Assembly: GCF_014490035.1 (NCBI RefSeq) | Contig: NZ_CP061008.1 | Coordinates: 2,604,001-2,668,000 of the forward strand | DNA: 64,000 bases | Source of the DNA: Achromobacter xylosoxidans | GTDB taxonomy: Bacteria > Pseudomonadota > Gammaproteobacteria > Burkholderiales > Burkholderiaceae_B | Direction of reading: 5' to 3' | Shown: positions 8,433 through 16,746 of the stretch, piece after piece | Layout: every line of letters begins with the position of its first letter | Numbering within the stretch: the first letter of the stretch is position 1 | The notes under the pieces: model-generated | Told to the model about the DNA's origin: nothing | Seen by the model: only the letters and a program-made list of their open reading frames with translations | Database searches by the model: none | Translations under genes and position numbers: made by a program

Positions 8433-10178
8433 ATGAGCAATTCAACCAAGCGCAAGAAACCCGAAGAACTGCGCAGCCACCGCTGGTACGGCGTGCGCGA
8501 CCTGCGCTCGTTCGGCCACCGTTCGCGCACCGCGCAGATGGGCTATCACCGCTCGGACTACGCCGGCAAGCCGGTGATCGCCATCATCAATACCTGGAGC
8601 GACATCAACCCCTGTCACAGCCATTTCAAGCAGCGCGTGGAAGAGGTCAAGCGCGGCATCTGGCAGGCGGGCGGCTTCCCGGTGGAAATGCCCGCCATGA
8701 GCCTGTCGGAACCCTTCCAGAAGCCGACCACCATGCTCTACCGCAACCTGCTGGCGATGGAGACCGAAGAGCTGCTGCGCTCCTATCCCGCGGACGGCTG
8801 CGTGTTGATGGGCGGCTGCGACAAGACCACGCCCGCGCTGCTGATGGGCGCGGTGTCCATGGACCTGCCCACCATCTTCATGCCGGCCGGCCCCATGCTG
8901 CGCGGCAACTGGAACGGCAACACCCTGGGCTCGGGCTCGGACACCTGGAAGTACTGGGCCGAGCTGCGCGCCGGCAACATCACCGAAGAAGACTGGCAAG
9001 GCGTGGAGGACGGCATCGCCCGCTCGCCCGGCCACTGCATGACCATGGGCACCGCGTCCACCATGACGGGCGCGGTCGAGGCGCTGGGCCTGTGCCTGTC
9101 GGGCGCCTCGTCGATCCCGGCGCCGGACTCGCGCCACGCGCAGATGGCCAGCCTGACCGGCAAGCGCATCGTGGAGATGGTGTGGGAAGACCTGAAGCCG
9201 TCGGACCTGCTGACCGCCGCGTCTTTCGACAACGCCGTGCGCACGGTGCTGGCGCTGTCCGGCTCGACCAATTCGGTGGTGCACCTGATCGCCATGGCCC
9301 GCCGCAGCGGCTTCGGACTGGACCTGGACCGCTTCGATCACCTGGCGCGCACCACGCCGGTACTGGCCAATCTGCGGCCGGCCGGCAAGTACCTGATGGA
9401 AGACTTCTATTACGCGGGCGGCCTGCGCGCCATGCTGGTGCAGCTGGGCGACCTGCTGGACACGACCCAGCGCACCGTGGACGGCCGCACGCTGGGCGAG
9501 AACATCGCGGGCGCGCGCATCTTCAATGAAGACGTGATCCGGCCGCGCGCGCAGGCGCTGATCGAGCGCGACGGGCTGGCGGTGCTGCGCGGCAACCTGG
9601 CGCCCGACGGCGCGGTGATCAAGCCGCCCGCGATGGAGGCGCATCTGCAGGTGCACACGGGCCGCGCGGTGGTCTTCAAGGACTACAACGACATGGCCGC
9701 GCGCATCGACGACCCCGATCTGGACGTGGACGCCGACAGCGTCATCGTGCTGCAGAACGCGGGGCCGCAGGGCGCGCCCGGCATGCCGGAATGGGGCCAG
9801 CTGCCGATTCCGCAGAAGCTCCTGAAGCAGGGCGTGCGCGACATGGTGCGCATCTCGGACGCGCGCATGAGCGGCACCAGTTACGGCGCCTGTGTGCTGC
9901 ACGTGGCGCCCGAAGCCTATGTGGGCGGCCCGCTGGCGCTGGTGCAGGACGGCGACCGCATCACGCTGGACGTGCCGGCGCGGCGCCTGGAACTGCTGGT
10001 GTCCGACGAGGAATTGGCCGCGCGCCGCGCCGCCTGGCAGGCGCCGCCGCCGCGTTTCGAGCGCGGCTACGGCGTGCTGTACCTCAAGCACATCGGCCAG
10101 GCCGACACGGGCTGCGATTTCGATTTTCTTCAGACTGAAACGCGCGCTCCGGCCGCGGGCGAGCCTGAAATCCACTGA
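8433..10178 (+). CDS. IlvD/Edd-family dehydratase, L-arabinonate dehydratase-like
   Basis: A 581-residue Fe-S enzyme that dehydrates a sugar acid to its 2-keto-3-deoxy product. Three cluster cysteines are seen: C61 (INPCHSH), C129 ([10 protein letters not shown]) and C202 ([12 protein letters not shown]); K131 fits the carbamylated Lys and the [16 protein letters not shown] segment the C-terminal catalytic loop. Length and the [18 protein letters not shown] region resemble pentonate dehydratases of the [2Fe-2S] ArDHT type more than IlvD (about 615) or Edd. Good Shine-Dalgarno (AGGAA). It defines the operon as sugar-acid catabolic; whether the substrate is arabinonate, xylonate, fuconate or another acid is not determined. 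Confidence 0.88.
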   Translation: MSNSTKRKKPEELRSHRWYGVRDLRSFGHRSRTAQMGYHRSDYAGKPVIAIINTWSDINPCHSHFKQRVEEVKRGIWQAGGFPVEMPAMSLSEPFQKPTTMLYRNLLAMETEELLRSYPADGCVLMGGCDKTTPALLMGAVSMDLPTIFMPAGPMLRGNWNGNTLGSGSDTWKYWAELRAGNITEEDWQGVEDGIARSPGHCMTMGTASTMTGAVEALGLCLSGASSIPAPDSRHAQMASLTGKRIVEMVWEDLKPSDLLTAASFDNAVRTVLALSGSTNSVVHLIAMARRSGFGLDLDRFDHLARTTPVLANLRPAGKYLMEDFYYAGGLRAMLVQLGDLLDTTQRTVDGRTLGENIAGARIFNEDVIRPRAQALIERDGLAVLRGNLAPDGAVIKPPAMEAHLQVHTGRAVVFKDYNDMAARIDDPDLDVDADSVIVLQNAGPQGAPGMPEWGQLPIPQKLLKQGVRDMVRISDARMSGTSYGACVLHVAPEAYVGGPLALVQDGDRITLDVPARRLELLVSDEELAARRAAWQAPPPRFERGYGVLYLKHIGQADTGCDFDFLQTETRAPAAGEPEIH

Positions 10179-10225
10179 CCCGGACACCGGGCGCACATAC
10201 TAAAAAACCCACAGAGGAGACAACC

Positions 10226-11221
10226 ATGCAACAGAAGAAACCGGCGGCGCGCGCACGCTTGGCCATCCTGGCGGCCGCGGGGGCGCTGGCCGTGCTGCCA
10301 GGCATGCTGATGGCGCAGGGCGCGGACTGGCCCGCCAAGCAAATCAAGCTGGTGGTGCCGTTTCCGGCGGGCGGCAGCACCGATTCGGTGGGCCGCCTGC
10401 TGGCGGCCGAGCTGTCCAAGGAACTGGGCCAGACCGTGGTGGTGGAGAACAAGGGCGGCGCCAATGGCAATATCGGCTCCGACATGGTGGCCAAGGCCGA
10501 GCCTGACGGCTACACCCTGCTGCTGTCGGGCGTGGGCTCCAACGCCATCAGCTATGCGGTCTACCAGAACATGCCTTACCGCGACAGCGACTTCGCGCAC
10601 ATCTCGCTGCTGGCGACCGGGCCCAATGTGCTGGTCGCCAACAACGACTTTCCGGGCAAGACCTTCGCCGAGTTCATCAAGCTGGCGCGCGAGAACCCGG
10701 GCAAGTACACGCATGCGAGTTCGGGCAGCGGCTCGTCGGGCCATCTGGCCATGGAGATGCTGAAGCAGGACGCCAAGATCGATCTGGTGCACGTGCCTTA
10801 CAAGGGCGGCGCTGCCGCCATCACCGACATGATCGGGGGCCGCGTGCAGGTCATGTTCCTGAACCAGGACACGCTGCTGCCGCAGGTCACTTCCGGCAAG
10901 CTGCGCGCATTGGCCGTGGCCAGCGCCAAGCGCAATCCCGCCTATCCCGATACGCCGACGGTGGCGGAATCGGGCTATCCGGGTTTTTCGGCCGAGTCCT
11001 GGTTTGGCTTGTCGGCGCCGGCGAAGACGCCGCCCGCCGTGATCCAGCGCCTGAACCAGGCGACGGTGAAGGCGCTGTCTTCGCCCGAGATCCGGCAGAA
11101 GCTGGAGAGCGTGGGGTTCGTGGTGGTGGCCGACGACCCGAAGTCGTTCTCGGCGTTCGTGGATAACGAGATCGCGAAGTGGGGCAAGGCGGCCAAGGCC
11201 TCGGGCGCAAAAATGGATTGA
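10226..11221 (+). CDS. Bug-family tripartite tricarboxylate transporter receptor
   Basis: A 331-residue periplasmic binding protein: signal peptide (LAILAAAGALAVLPGMLMAQ), mature start WPAKQIKLVVPFPAGGSTDS, then PDGYTLLLSG and VPYKGGAAAI. AGAGGAGAC precedes the ATG. It sits between the dehydratase and aldolase genes, so its ligand is likely the acid degraded by them. It is the third Bug gene of the locus; a membrane permease is absent from the window and would have to be supplied from elsewhere. Confidence 0.9.
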   Translation: MQQKKPAARARLAILAAAGALAVLPGMLMAQGADWPAKQIKLVVPFPAGGSTDSVGRLLAAELSKELGQTVVVENKGGANGNIGSDMVAKAEPDGYTLLLSGVGSNAISYAVYQNMPYRDSDFAHISLLATGPNVLVANNDFPGKTFAEFIKLARENPGKYTHASSGSGSSGHLAMEMLKQDAKIDLVHVPYKGGAAAITDMIGGRVQVMFLNQDTLLPQVTSGKLRALAVASAKRNPAYPDTPTVAESGYPGFSAESWFGLSAPAKTPPAVIQRLNQATVKALSSPEIRQKLESVGFVVVADDPKSFSAFVDNEIAKWGKAAKASGAKMD

Positions 11222-11294
11222 ATGCGTGGATTGAATGCGCGGCCGGGCTTGCGGGCCCGGCCTGACCTGTTTTTTTGATGAAGTGAAGACGGCA

Positions 11295-12062
11295 ATGAAC
11301 TCACCCTTACCCAACCGTTTCCGGCAACGCATCCTGGCGCGCGAACGGCTCATCGGATTCTGGATGTGCATGTCCAGCCACATCACGGCCGAGCTCGTGG
11401 GGCTGGCCAATTTCGACTGGCTGCTGCTGGACGGCGAGCACTCGCCCAACGAGGTGCCGATGTTCCTGCAGCAGCTGCAGGCCCTGCAGGGCAGCGCCAG
11501 CGCTGCCGTGGGCCGGCCGTCGTGGAACGACCCGGTGGAGATCAAGCGGCTGCTGGATATCGGTTTCTACAACCTGTTGATTCCGTTCATCGAATCCGAA
11601 GAGGACGCGCGCCGGGCCGTGGCCGCCACGCGCTATCCGCCGCAGGGCATGCGCGGCGTGGCGGGCGCCCAGCGCAGCAACCGCTATGGCACGGTGCCGG
11701 ACTACCTGCACACCATCAACGACAACATCTGCGTACTGCTGCAGATAGAAAGCCGCCCGGGCATCGATGCCGTGGACGAGATTGCCTCCGTGGAGGGCGT
11801 GGACGGCGTGTTCATCGGACCGTCCGACCTGGCCGCGGCGCTGGGCCATATCGGCAATCCCGGCCATCCGGAAGTCCAGGAGGCCATCCGCCATCTGTAC
11901 CAGCGGGTGTCGGCCCAGGGCAAGGCCGTGGGCATCCTGGCGCCGGTGCATGCGGATGCGCGGCGCTACCTGGACATGGGCATGCACTTCGTGGCGGTGG
12001 GCACCGACCTGGGCGTGTTCAAGCAGGCGACCTTCGCCTTGCGCGAGGCGTTCCCGACCTGA
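11295..12062 (+). CDS. HpcH/HpaI-family class II aldolase
   Basis: A 255-residue metal- and pyruvate-dependent aldolase (HpaI, GarL, RhmA group) that cleaves 2-keto-3-deoxy or 2-keto-4-hydroxy acids to pyruvate and an aldehyde. Visible are the catalytic LLDGEHSP (H49), GRPSWND (R74), the metal ligands QIESRPG (E152) and IGPSDLA (D178), and the PPQGMRG loop typical of sugar-acid members. ATG at 11295 is taken as start; an in-frame GTG at 11283 would add four residues. It ends the plus-strand arm, 6 bases before the convergent lysA stop. With the dehydratase it gives a complete route from aldonate to pyruvate plus a short aldehyde. Confidence 0.88.
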   Translation: MNSPLPNRFRQRILARERLIGFWMCMSSHITAELVGLANFDWLLLDGEHSPNEVPMFLQQLQALQGSASAAVGRPSWNDPVEIKRLLDIGFYNLLIPFIESEEDARRAVAATRYPPQGMRGVAGAQRSNRYGTVPDYLHTINDNICVLLQIESRPGIDAVDEIASVEGVDGVFIGPSDLAAALGHIGNPGHPEVQEAIRHLYQRVSAQGKAVGILAPVHADARRYLDMGMHFVAVGTDLGVFKQATFALREAFPT

Positions 12063-12068
12063 CGAGGC

Positions 12069-13304
12069 TCAGGCCTCTTCCAGCGCCAGCAGCTCGCCTA
12101 TCGTCTGGCGGCGGCGGATCAGCCGCGCCGCGCCGTTGTCCAGCAGCACTTCCGGCGCCAGCGGGCGGCTGTTGTAGTTCGAGGACATCGACGAGCCATA
12201 GGCGCCCGCGTCGTGGAACACCAGGAAATCGCCGATGCGCGGCTGCGGCAGCAACTGGTCCGACACCACGCCGCCGGCGTCCTGGGTGAACACGTCGCCC
12301 GATTCGCACAGCGGGCCGGCCACGGCGATGCGGGTCTCGGCCGCGCCTTGCGGCCGGCTGCCGTCGGGCGCGTGCACCGAAATCTGGTGATAGCTGCCGT
12401 ACATGGCCGGACGCATCAGGTCGTTGAAGCCGGCGTCGACCAGCACGAAATCGCGCTCCGGACGGCGGTTGATCGAATGCACCTCCGACACCAGCGCGCC
12501 GGCCTCGGCGACCAGGAAGCGGCCCGGCTCGATTTCCAGGCGGATCTCATGGCCCAGGCGCTCGGCGATGCGGCGGCGCGCCGCGTCCCATTGTTCAAAG
12601 TAGTGGTCGCAGTCGATGCGGGCATCGCCTTCGCGGTACGGGATGGACAGGCCGCCGCCCGCGGAAATGGCTTCGATGTCGTGGTCCAGCGAGGCGACCA
12701 CGTCGACCATGGCGTCGCACACGCTGGACAGGTGGGCGTAGTCCACGCCCGAGCCGATATGCATGTGGATGCCGACCAGCTTCAGGCCGTGGCGGCGCAC
12801 GATGGCCATGGCTGCGGCCACGTCGCCGATCCAGATGCCGTGCTTGCTCTGCGGGCCGCCGGTGTTGGTCTTGTTGCTATGGCCGTGACCGAAGCCCGGG
12901 TTGATGCGCAGCCAGACGCGATGGCCGGGCGAGGCCTGGCCGACGCGGGCCAGCATGTCCAGGGAACCGGCGTTGACGGTGATGCCGTGCTTGAGCACGG
13001 CGGCCAGCGTGGCGTGGTCGATCAGGTCCGCGGTGAAGACGATGCCTTCCGGCTCCCCCTGGGGCTGGAAGCCGGCGGCCAGGCTGCGCTCGATCTCGCC
13101 CAGCGAGACGGCGTCCACCACGGCGCCCTCGGCGCGCATCAGGCGCAGGATGTGCAGGTTGGAGCAGGCCTTCTGCGCATAGCGGATGGTGTCGAAGCGG
13201 CGCAGTTGCGCGATGCGTTCACGGATGACGGCGGCGTCGTACACCCAAAGCGGCGTGCCGTGCTCGGCGGCGAGTTGGGTGAGTTGGCGCGGATCGAAGG
13301 CCAT
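12069..13304 (-). CDS. lysA: Diaminopimelate decarboxylase
   Basis: A 411-residue fold-III PLP enzyme that makes L-lysine from meso-diaminopimelate. The PLP Lys is in IRYAQKACSN (K45); HIGSG, SAGGGLSIPY and the PLP-phosphate-binding and dimer-interface segment GPLCESGDVFTQD follow in order. The start is uncertain: ATG at 13304 fits family alignment (MAFDPRQ before the conserved GTPLWVYD), while the ATG at 13346 would add 14 residues; neither has a clear Shine-Dalgarno. The gene is divergent from a LysR-type regulator, the classical lysA/lysR arrangement. Confidence 0.95.
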   Translation of the reverse strand: MAFDPRQLTQLAAEHGTPLWVYDAAVIRERIAQLRRFDTIRYAQKACSNLHILRLMRAEGAVVDAVSLGEIERSLAAGFQPQGEPEGIVFTADLIDHATLAAVLKHGITVNAGSLDMLARVGQASPGHRVWLRINPGFGHGHSNKTNTGGPQSKHGIWIGDVAAAMAIVRRHGLKLVGIHMHIGSGVDYAHLSSVCDAMVDVVASLDHDIEAISAGGGLSIPYREGDARIDCDHYFEQWDAARRRIAERLGHEIRLEIEPGRFLVAEAGALVSEVHSINRRPERDFVLVDAGFNDLMRPAMYGSYHQISVHAPDGSRPQGAAETRIAVAGPLCESGDVFTQDAGGVVSDQLLPQPRIGDFLVFHDAGAYGSSMSSNYNSRPLAPEVLLDNGAARLIRRRQTIGELLALEEA

Positions 13305-13418
13305 GGCGGGCGAAACCTTGTTGGTGGAGTGAAAACAAGGCGGCATGATGCCCGGCTTTGGTCATCCAGTAAAATGCTTAAATTTCCTTGATCGATTCAT
13401 TTTTGATATGAGTAGGCG

Positions 13419-14372
13419 ATGCTGACGCACCGGCAAATCGAAGTCTTCCGCGCGGTCATGATCGCCGGCAGCGTGACCAAGGCGGCCGAACTGCTGGGGT
13501 CGTCCCAGCCGACCGTCAGCCGCGAGCTGGCGCGCCTGGAGCAGGGCATAGGCTTCACGCTGTTCGACCGCGTGGCGGGGCGGCTGCGGCCCACCATGCC
13601 GGGCTTGGCGCTGTTCGACGAGGTCCGTCAGTCCTACGCGGGCCTGGAGCGGGTGGCCTCGGCTGCCGCCCGCCTGCGGGCCTACCAGGGCGGGCAGTTG
13701 TCGGTGATCGCTTTGCCGGTCTTTTCCCATTCCATCCTGCCGGATGCATTCCGGCGCTTCCACGAGCGCCATCCCGGGGTGAGCCTGATGCTGGAAACGC
13801 AGGAATCGCCCTTCCTGGAGGAATGGCTGAGCGCCCAGCGCTACGACCTGGGCCTGACCGAACACGATGCGGCGCCGGCGGGCACGCGCGTGGAGCTGTT
13901 GCTGGAAGTGGACGAGGTCTGCGTGCTGCCCGATGCTCATGCGCTCCTGGGCAGGCAGCGCATAGAGCTGGCGGATTTCGAAGGGCAGGCGTTCGTCAGC
14001 CTGTCTTCCAGCGATCCCTACCGCATCCAGATCGACGAGGCCTTTGCCGAAGCCGGCGTGCTGCGGCGGTCCATCGTCGAGACGACGACCGCCGTGTCCG
14101 TGTGCACCTTCGTGCGGCAGGGCTTGGGCCTGGCCATCGTGAATCCGCTGACCGCGCTGGACTTTGCCGGCCGGGGCCTGCATATCCGTCCCTTGGCGCG
14201 CTCGTTTCCGTTCCGGGTCAGCGTGGTGTTTCCTGAGCATCGGCCAGGCAATCCGCTGGTGGGCGGGCTGATGGCGTCATTGCGCGAGGCGGCAGCGGCA
14301 GCCCGGAGCCGCCTGGCGTCAGGCCTGGATCAGGAAATACCGCGCAGTCGTCGCTCTGCCGCCAACCGGTAG
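13419..14372 (+). CDS. lysR: LysR-family regulator divergent from lysA
   Basis: A 317-residue LysR-type protein. The helix-turn-helix is at residues 15-40 (GSVTKAAELLGSSQPTVSR), followed by the linker helix and an effector-binding domain with VCTFVRQGLGLAIV. Its position 114 bases from lysA, divergent, matches LysR of enterics and other proteobacteria, which activates lysA in response to diaminopimelate. The name therefore rests on context plus family, not on a diagnostic motif. Its last 43 bases overlap the 3' end of the convergent catalase-like gene. Confidence 0.82.
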   Translation: MLTHRQIEVFRAVMIAGSVTKAAELLGSSQPTVSRELARLEQGIGFTLFDRVAGRLRPTMPGLALFDEVRQSYAGLERVASAAARLRAYQGGQLSVIALPVFSHSILPDAFRRFHERHPGVSLMLETQESPFLEEWLSAQRYDLGLTEHDAAPAGTRVELLLEVDEVCVLPDAHALLGRQRIELADFEGQAFVSLSSSDPYRIQIDEAFAEAGVLRRSIVETTTAVSVCTFVRQGLGLAIVNPLTALDFAGRGLHIRPLARSFPFRVSVVFPEHRPGNPLVGGLMASLREAAAAARSRLASGLDQEIPRSRRSAANR

Positions 14373-15229
14373 GCCAGCAGGCGCGCCTTCAGCAGCGGGT
14401 CGCCCACGAACTCGATGCCTGCAGGCAGGATGGATGGGTCGAACACCAGGGTGCGTTGCGCGTCCTGATCTGGCGCAAGGCGTTCCAGCATTAGGTATCC
14501 CAGGAGCATCGAGCCGCCGTGTTCGGGCCAGCCAGCGGACGGGTCGTTCGTCGCGCCTCCTTCCGGCGCCGGGGTGAACGCCAGTTCCAGCGCCACCGGG
14601 CCCGCCTCCATTGCGTGGCGCAAGGCCTCGTCCATGCAGTTCCGACCGTTCAGGGCCTTGTGAGCGCCATCGGCGTTCCTGCCTCGGATCGTCAGCCTGC
14701 CAGTTCGCGTCCCGCCATCCGCGGCGGTCAGGCGGTAGGAATGAAGCATGTGATAGCTGCGGGAGGCGTAGCCCGTGGGCAGGGTGTCTTGCTGCAGTTG
14801 GCCGAAGCGTTGCGCCCGCGCATTGGCCGCCAGGTGGGCTTGCAGCGATTCAGGGGCCGCGTGCTGCGTGTTCAAGGCCTGTATGAATGCAAGAAACGTC
14901 TGCGGGTCTTGCGCGGGGAAGCCTTCGATCGAGTGGCCGACCAGCACCAACTGGGAATCCTGCCCGATACGCACGGCCAAGCCGCGCGGTTCGGCTTGCG
15001 GACTGTCCTGGCGGATCCGCGGGTCGGGGCCGGAGTCTGAGAACCGGACGAGGAGCGGCTGCTCCGCGTCGTTGAACATGGGCGAAGCGCAGAATTGCGC
15101 TGCCCGGGGCACGCCAAGGAATCTGCCTTCAACAAGCAGTCCGCGCGCGTGATTGACGCGGCAGCCTGGCGAGACCTCCGCGCCCGCATGGAGCGCGTCG
15201 ATCAGCTTTGCGGCGGTGGAATCCGGCAT
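14330..15229 (-). CDS. Catalase-like haem peroxidase (SrpA type)
   Basis: A 299-residue minimal catalase-fold protein, much shorter than true catalases (about 480 or more). The distal haem His lies in VNHARGLLVEG (H27), the substrate-channel segment in LLVRFSDSGPDP, then LVLVGHS and GFPAQDPQTFLAF, and a C-terminal RLLAY provides the Arg-x3-Tyr proximal ligand. No signal peptide. Such proteins use H2O2 as organic peroxidases rather than dismuting it efficiently. AAGGAGGC precedes the ATG. It is the third gene behind GMC oxidoreductase and aldehyde dehydrogenase genes, which suggests removal of peroxide made in that pathway (inference). Confidence 0.85.
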   Translation of the reverse strand: MPDSTAAKLIDALHAGAEVSPGCRVNHARGLLVEGRFLGVPRAAQFCASPMFNDAEQPLLVRFSDSGPDPRIRQDSPQAEPRGLAVRIGQDSQLVLVGHSIEGFPAQDPQTFLAFIQALNTQHAAPESLQAHLAANARAQRFGQLQQDTLPTGYASRSYHMLHSYRLTAADGGTRTGRLTIRGRNADGAHKALNGRNCMDEALRHAMEAGPVALELAFTPAPEGGATNDPSAGWPEHGGSMLLGYLMLERLAPDQDAQRTLVFDPSILPAGIEFVGDPLLKARLLAYRLAAERRLRGIS

Positions 15230-15271
15230 GGTTGCCTCCTTTTTTCTAATGGATGTTCCGGTTCGTCGGCA

Positions 15272-16744
15272 TTACCCGAGGCCGGATTTGAGTGCGATGT
15301 GCTTGTACTCGATGAAGTCTTCCAGCGCGGCCACGCCGTTCAGGCGTCCCAGTCCGGACTGTTTGAAGCCGCCTTCCTCGGTGCCGTCGTAGACCTTGGC
15401 CCAGTCGTTGATCCATACCGAACCCGCGTCGATGGCTTGCGCGACGCGCAGCGACCGCTCTACGTCGCGGGTCCAGACGCTGGCGGCCAGGCCGTACTCG
15501 CTGTCGTTGGCCAGGCGTATGGCTTCGGCCTCATTGGCAAAGCGCTGGATCGTCAGCACCGGGCCGAAGGTTTCTTGCTGGACGATGGCCAGGCTGTTGT
15601 CGGTCACTTCCAGCAGGGTGGGGCGGTAGAAGGCGCCGCTGGCCAGCGGGCCACTGTTCACCGGCCCGCCGCGTTCGACCGCCGTGGCGCCCGCTGCGAT
15701 CGCGAGGACGACCGCATGGTCGACGCGTTCGACGCTGGCGCGGTCGATCAGCGGACCCATATCGCTGTCCGGATCGGCAGCCGGGCCGACCTTGACCTGG
15801 CGCAGCCGGCCGGCGAGTCCGTCGCGGACCGCGGCGTAGATGCCGTCCTGAACCAGCAAGCGGGAGCCGGTCATGCAGAACTGGCCGCTGAAGACAGTCA
15901 ATGCCTTTTCAAGCACGGGCAACGCCGCGTCCACGTCCGCGTCATCGAACAGGATCATGGGAGTCTTGCCGCCGAGTTCCATGCCGAAGCGCTTCAAGTG
16001 CCTGGCGCCGGCGCCGCTGATCGCGCGGCCGGTGCGGGTGGAGCCGGTGAAGCTGATGACGGGAACCTCGGGCGAGTCCACGAGATAGGCGGAGCCTTCG
16101 GGTCCGCTTTCGAAGAACAGATTGACCACGCCGTCCGGCAGATCCTCCGCTTCGGCCATGATTTCTGCCATGAAGCTGGCCGTTTGCGCCACTTGGCCGG
16201 GCAGCTTGACGACCGCCGTGCATCCCGCCGCCAGGGCCGGCGCCAGCGACCGTATCGTCAGCACCGCCGGCGAATTCCAGGGCGCGATCACGGCCGCCAC
16301 GCCCATGGGTTGGCGCAGGACCATGGAGATGCTGCCAGGCCTGGGCGTCAGCGCCCGGCCGCTTTCGAGCAGGGCGGCGGCGGCCGCGTAGCGCAGCTTG
16401 CTTGGAATCATGTCGAGTTCGAAGCCGGCTTCGCCCTTGATCTTGCCGTTTTCGAGCGAAAGGATATCCAGCAGCCGGTCGCGGTTGCGCTCGAAGGCGC
16501 GCGCCAGTTGCTCCAGGACGCGGGCGCGCAGTTCGTGGTCATGCGCCCACGGCGTCGTGCGGAAGGCGCGCACGGCGGCCGCGACGGCCGAACTTGCCGC
16601 TTGCAGGCCATTGTCGGGGTAGTGGCCGATGATGTTGTAGGTGGCAGGGTCTATCGATTCCCTCAAGGCGCCTTCGGAGAGCTGGACGCCTCCGATCCAG
16701 TTGTAGGCCTTGCGGGACCAGGCGGTGTTTGCGGCATCGTTCAT
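15272..16744 (-). CDS. NAD(P)-dependent aldehyde dehydrogenase
   Basis: A 490-residue ALDH-superfamily enzyme. The key residues are intact: Asn157 (IAPWNSPAV), Glu256 (GMELGGKTP), Cys290 (FSGQFCMTGSR) and the later QETFGPV. ATG at 16744 is chosen: it lies two bases after the stop of the GMC gene (TGACCATG on the minus strand) and the sequence upstream in frame has no ALDH similarity. The pairing with a GMC alcohol dehydrogenase suggests a two-step oxidation of an alcohol to the carboxylic acid, as in betaine synthesis or aryl-alcohol oxidation; the region around the active site does not single out betaine aldehyde. Confidence 0.9.
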   Translation of the reverse strand: MNDAANTAWSRKAYNWIGGVQLSEGALRESIDPATYNIIGHYPDNGLQAASSAVAAAVRAFRTTPWAHDHELRARVLEQLARAFERNRDRLLDILSLENGKIKGEAGFELDMIPSKLRYAAAAALLESGRALTPRPGSISMVLRQPMGVAAVIAPWNSPAVLTIRSLAPALAAGCTAVVKLPGQVAQTASFMAEIMAEAEDLPDGVVNLFFESGPEGSAYLVDSPEVPVISFTGSTRTGRAISGAGARHLKRFGMELGGKTPMILFDDADVDAALPVLEKALTVFSGQFCMTGSRLLVQDGIYAAVRDGLAGRLRQVKVGPAADPDSDMGPLIDRASVERVDHAVVLAIAAGATAVERGGPVNSGPLASGAFYRPTLLEVTDNSLAIVQQETFGPVLTIQRFANEAEAIRLANDSEYGLAASVWTRDVERSLRVAQAIDAGSVWINDWAKVYDGTEEGGFKQSGLGRLNGVAALEDFIEYKHIALKSGLG

Positions 16745-16746
16745 GG

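Noticed and set aside
12063..12068. A terminator between the convergent aldolase and lysA genes
   Set aside because: Only six bases separate the stops and no hairpin is seen there.
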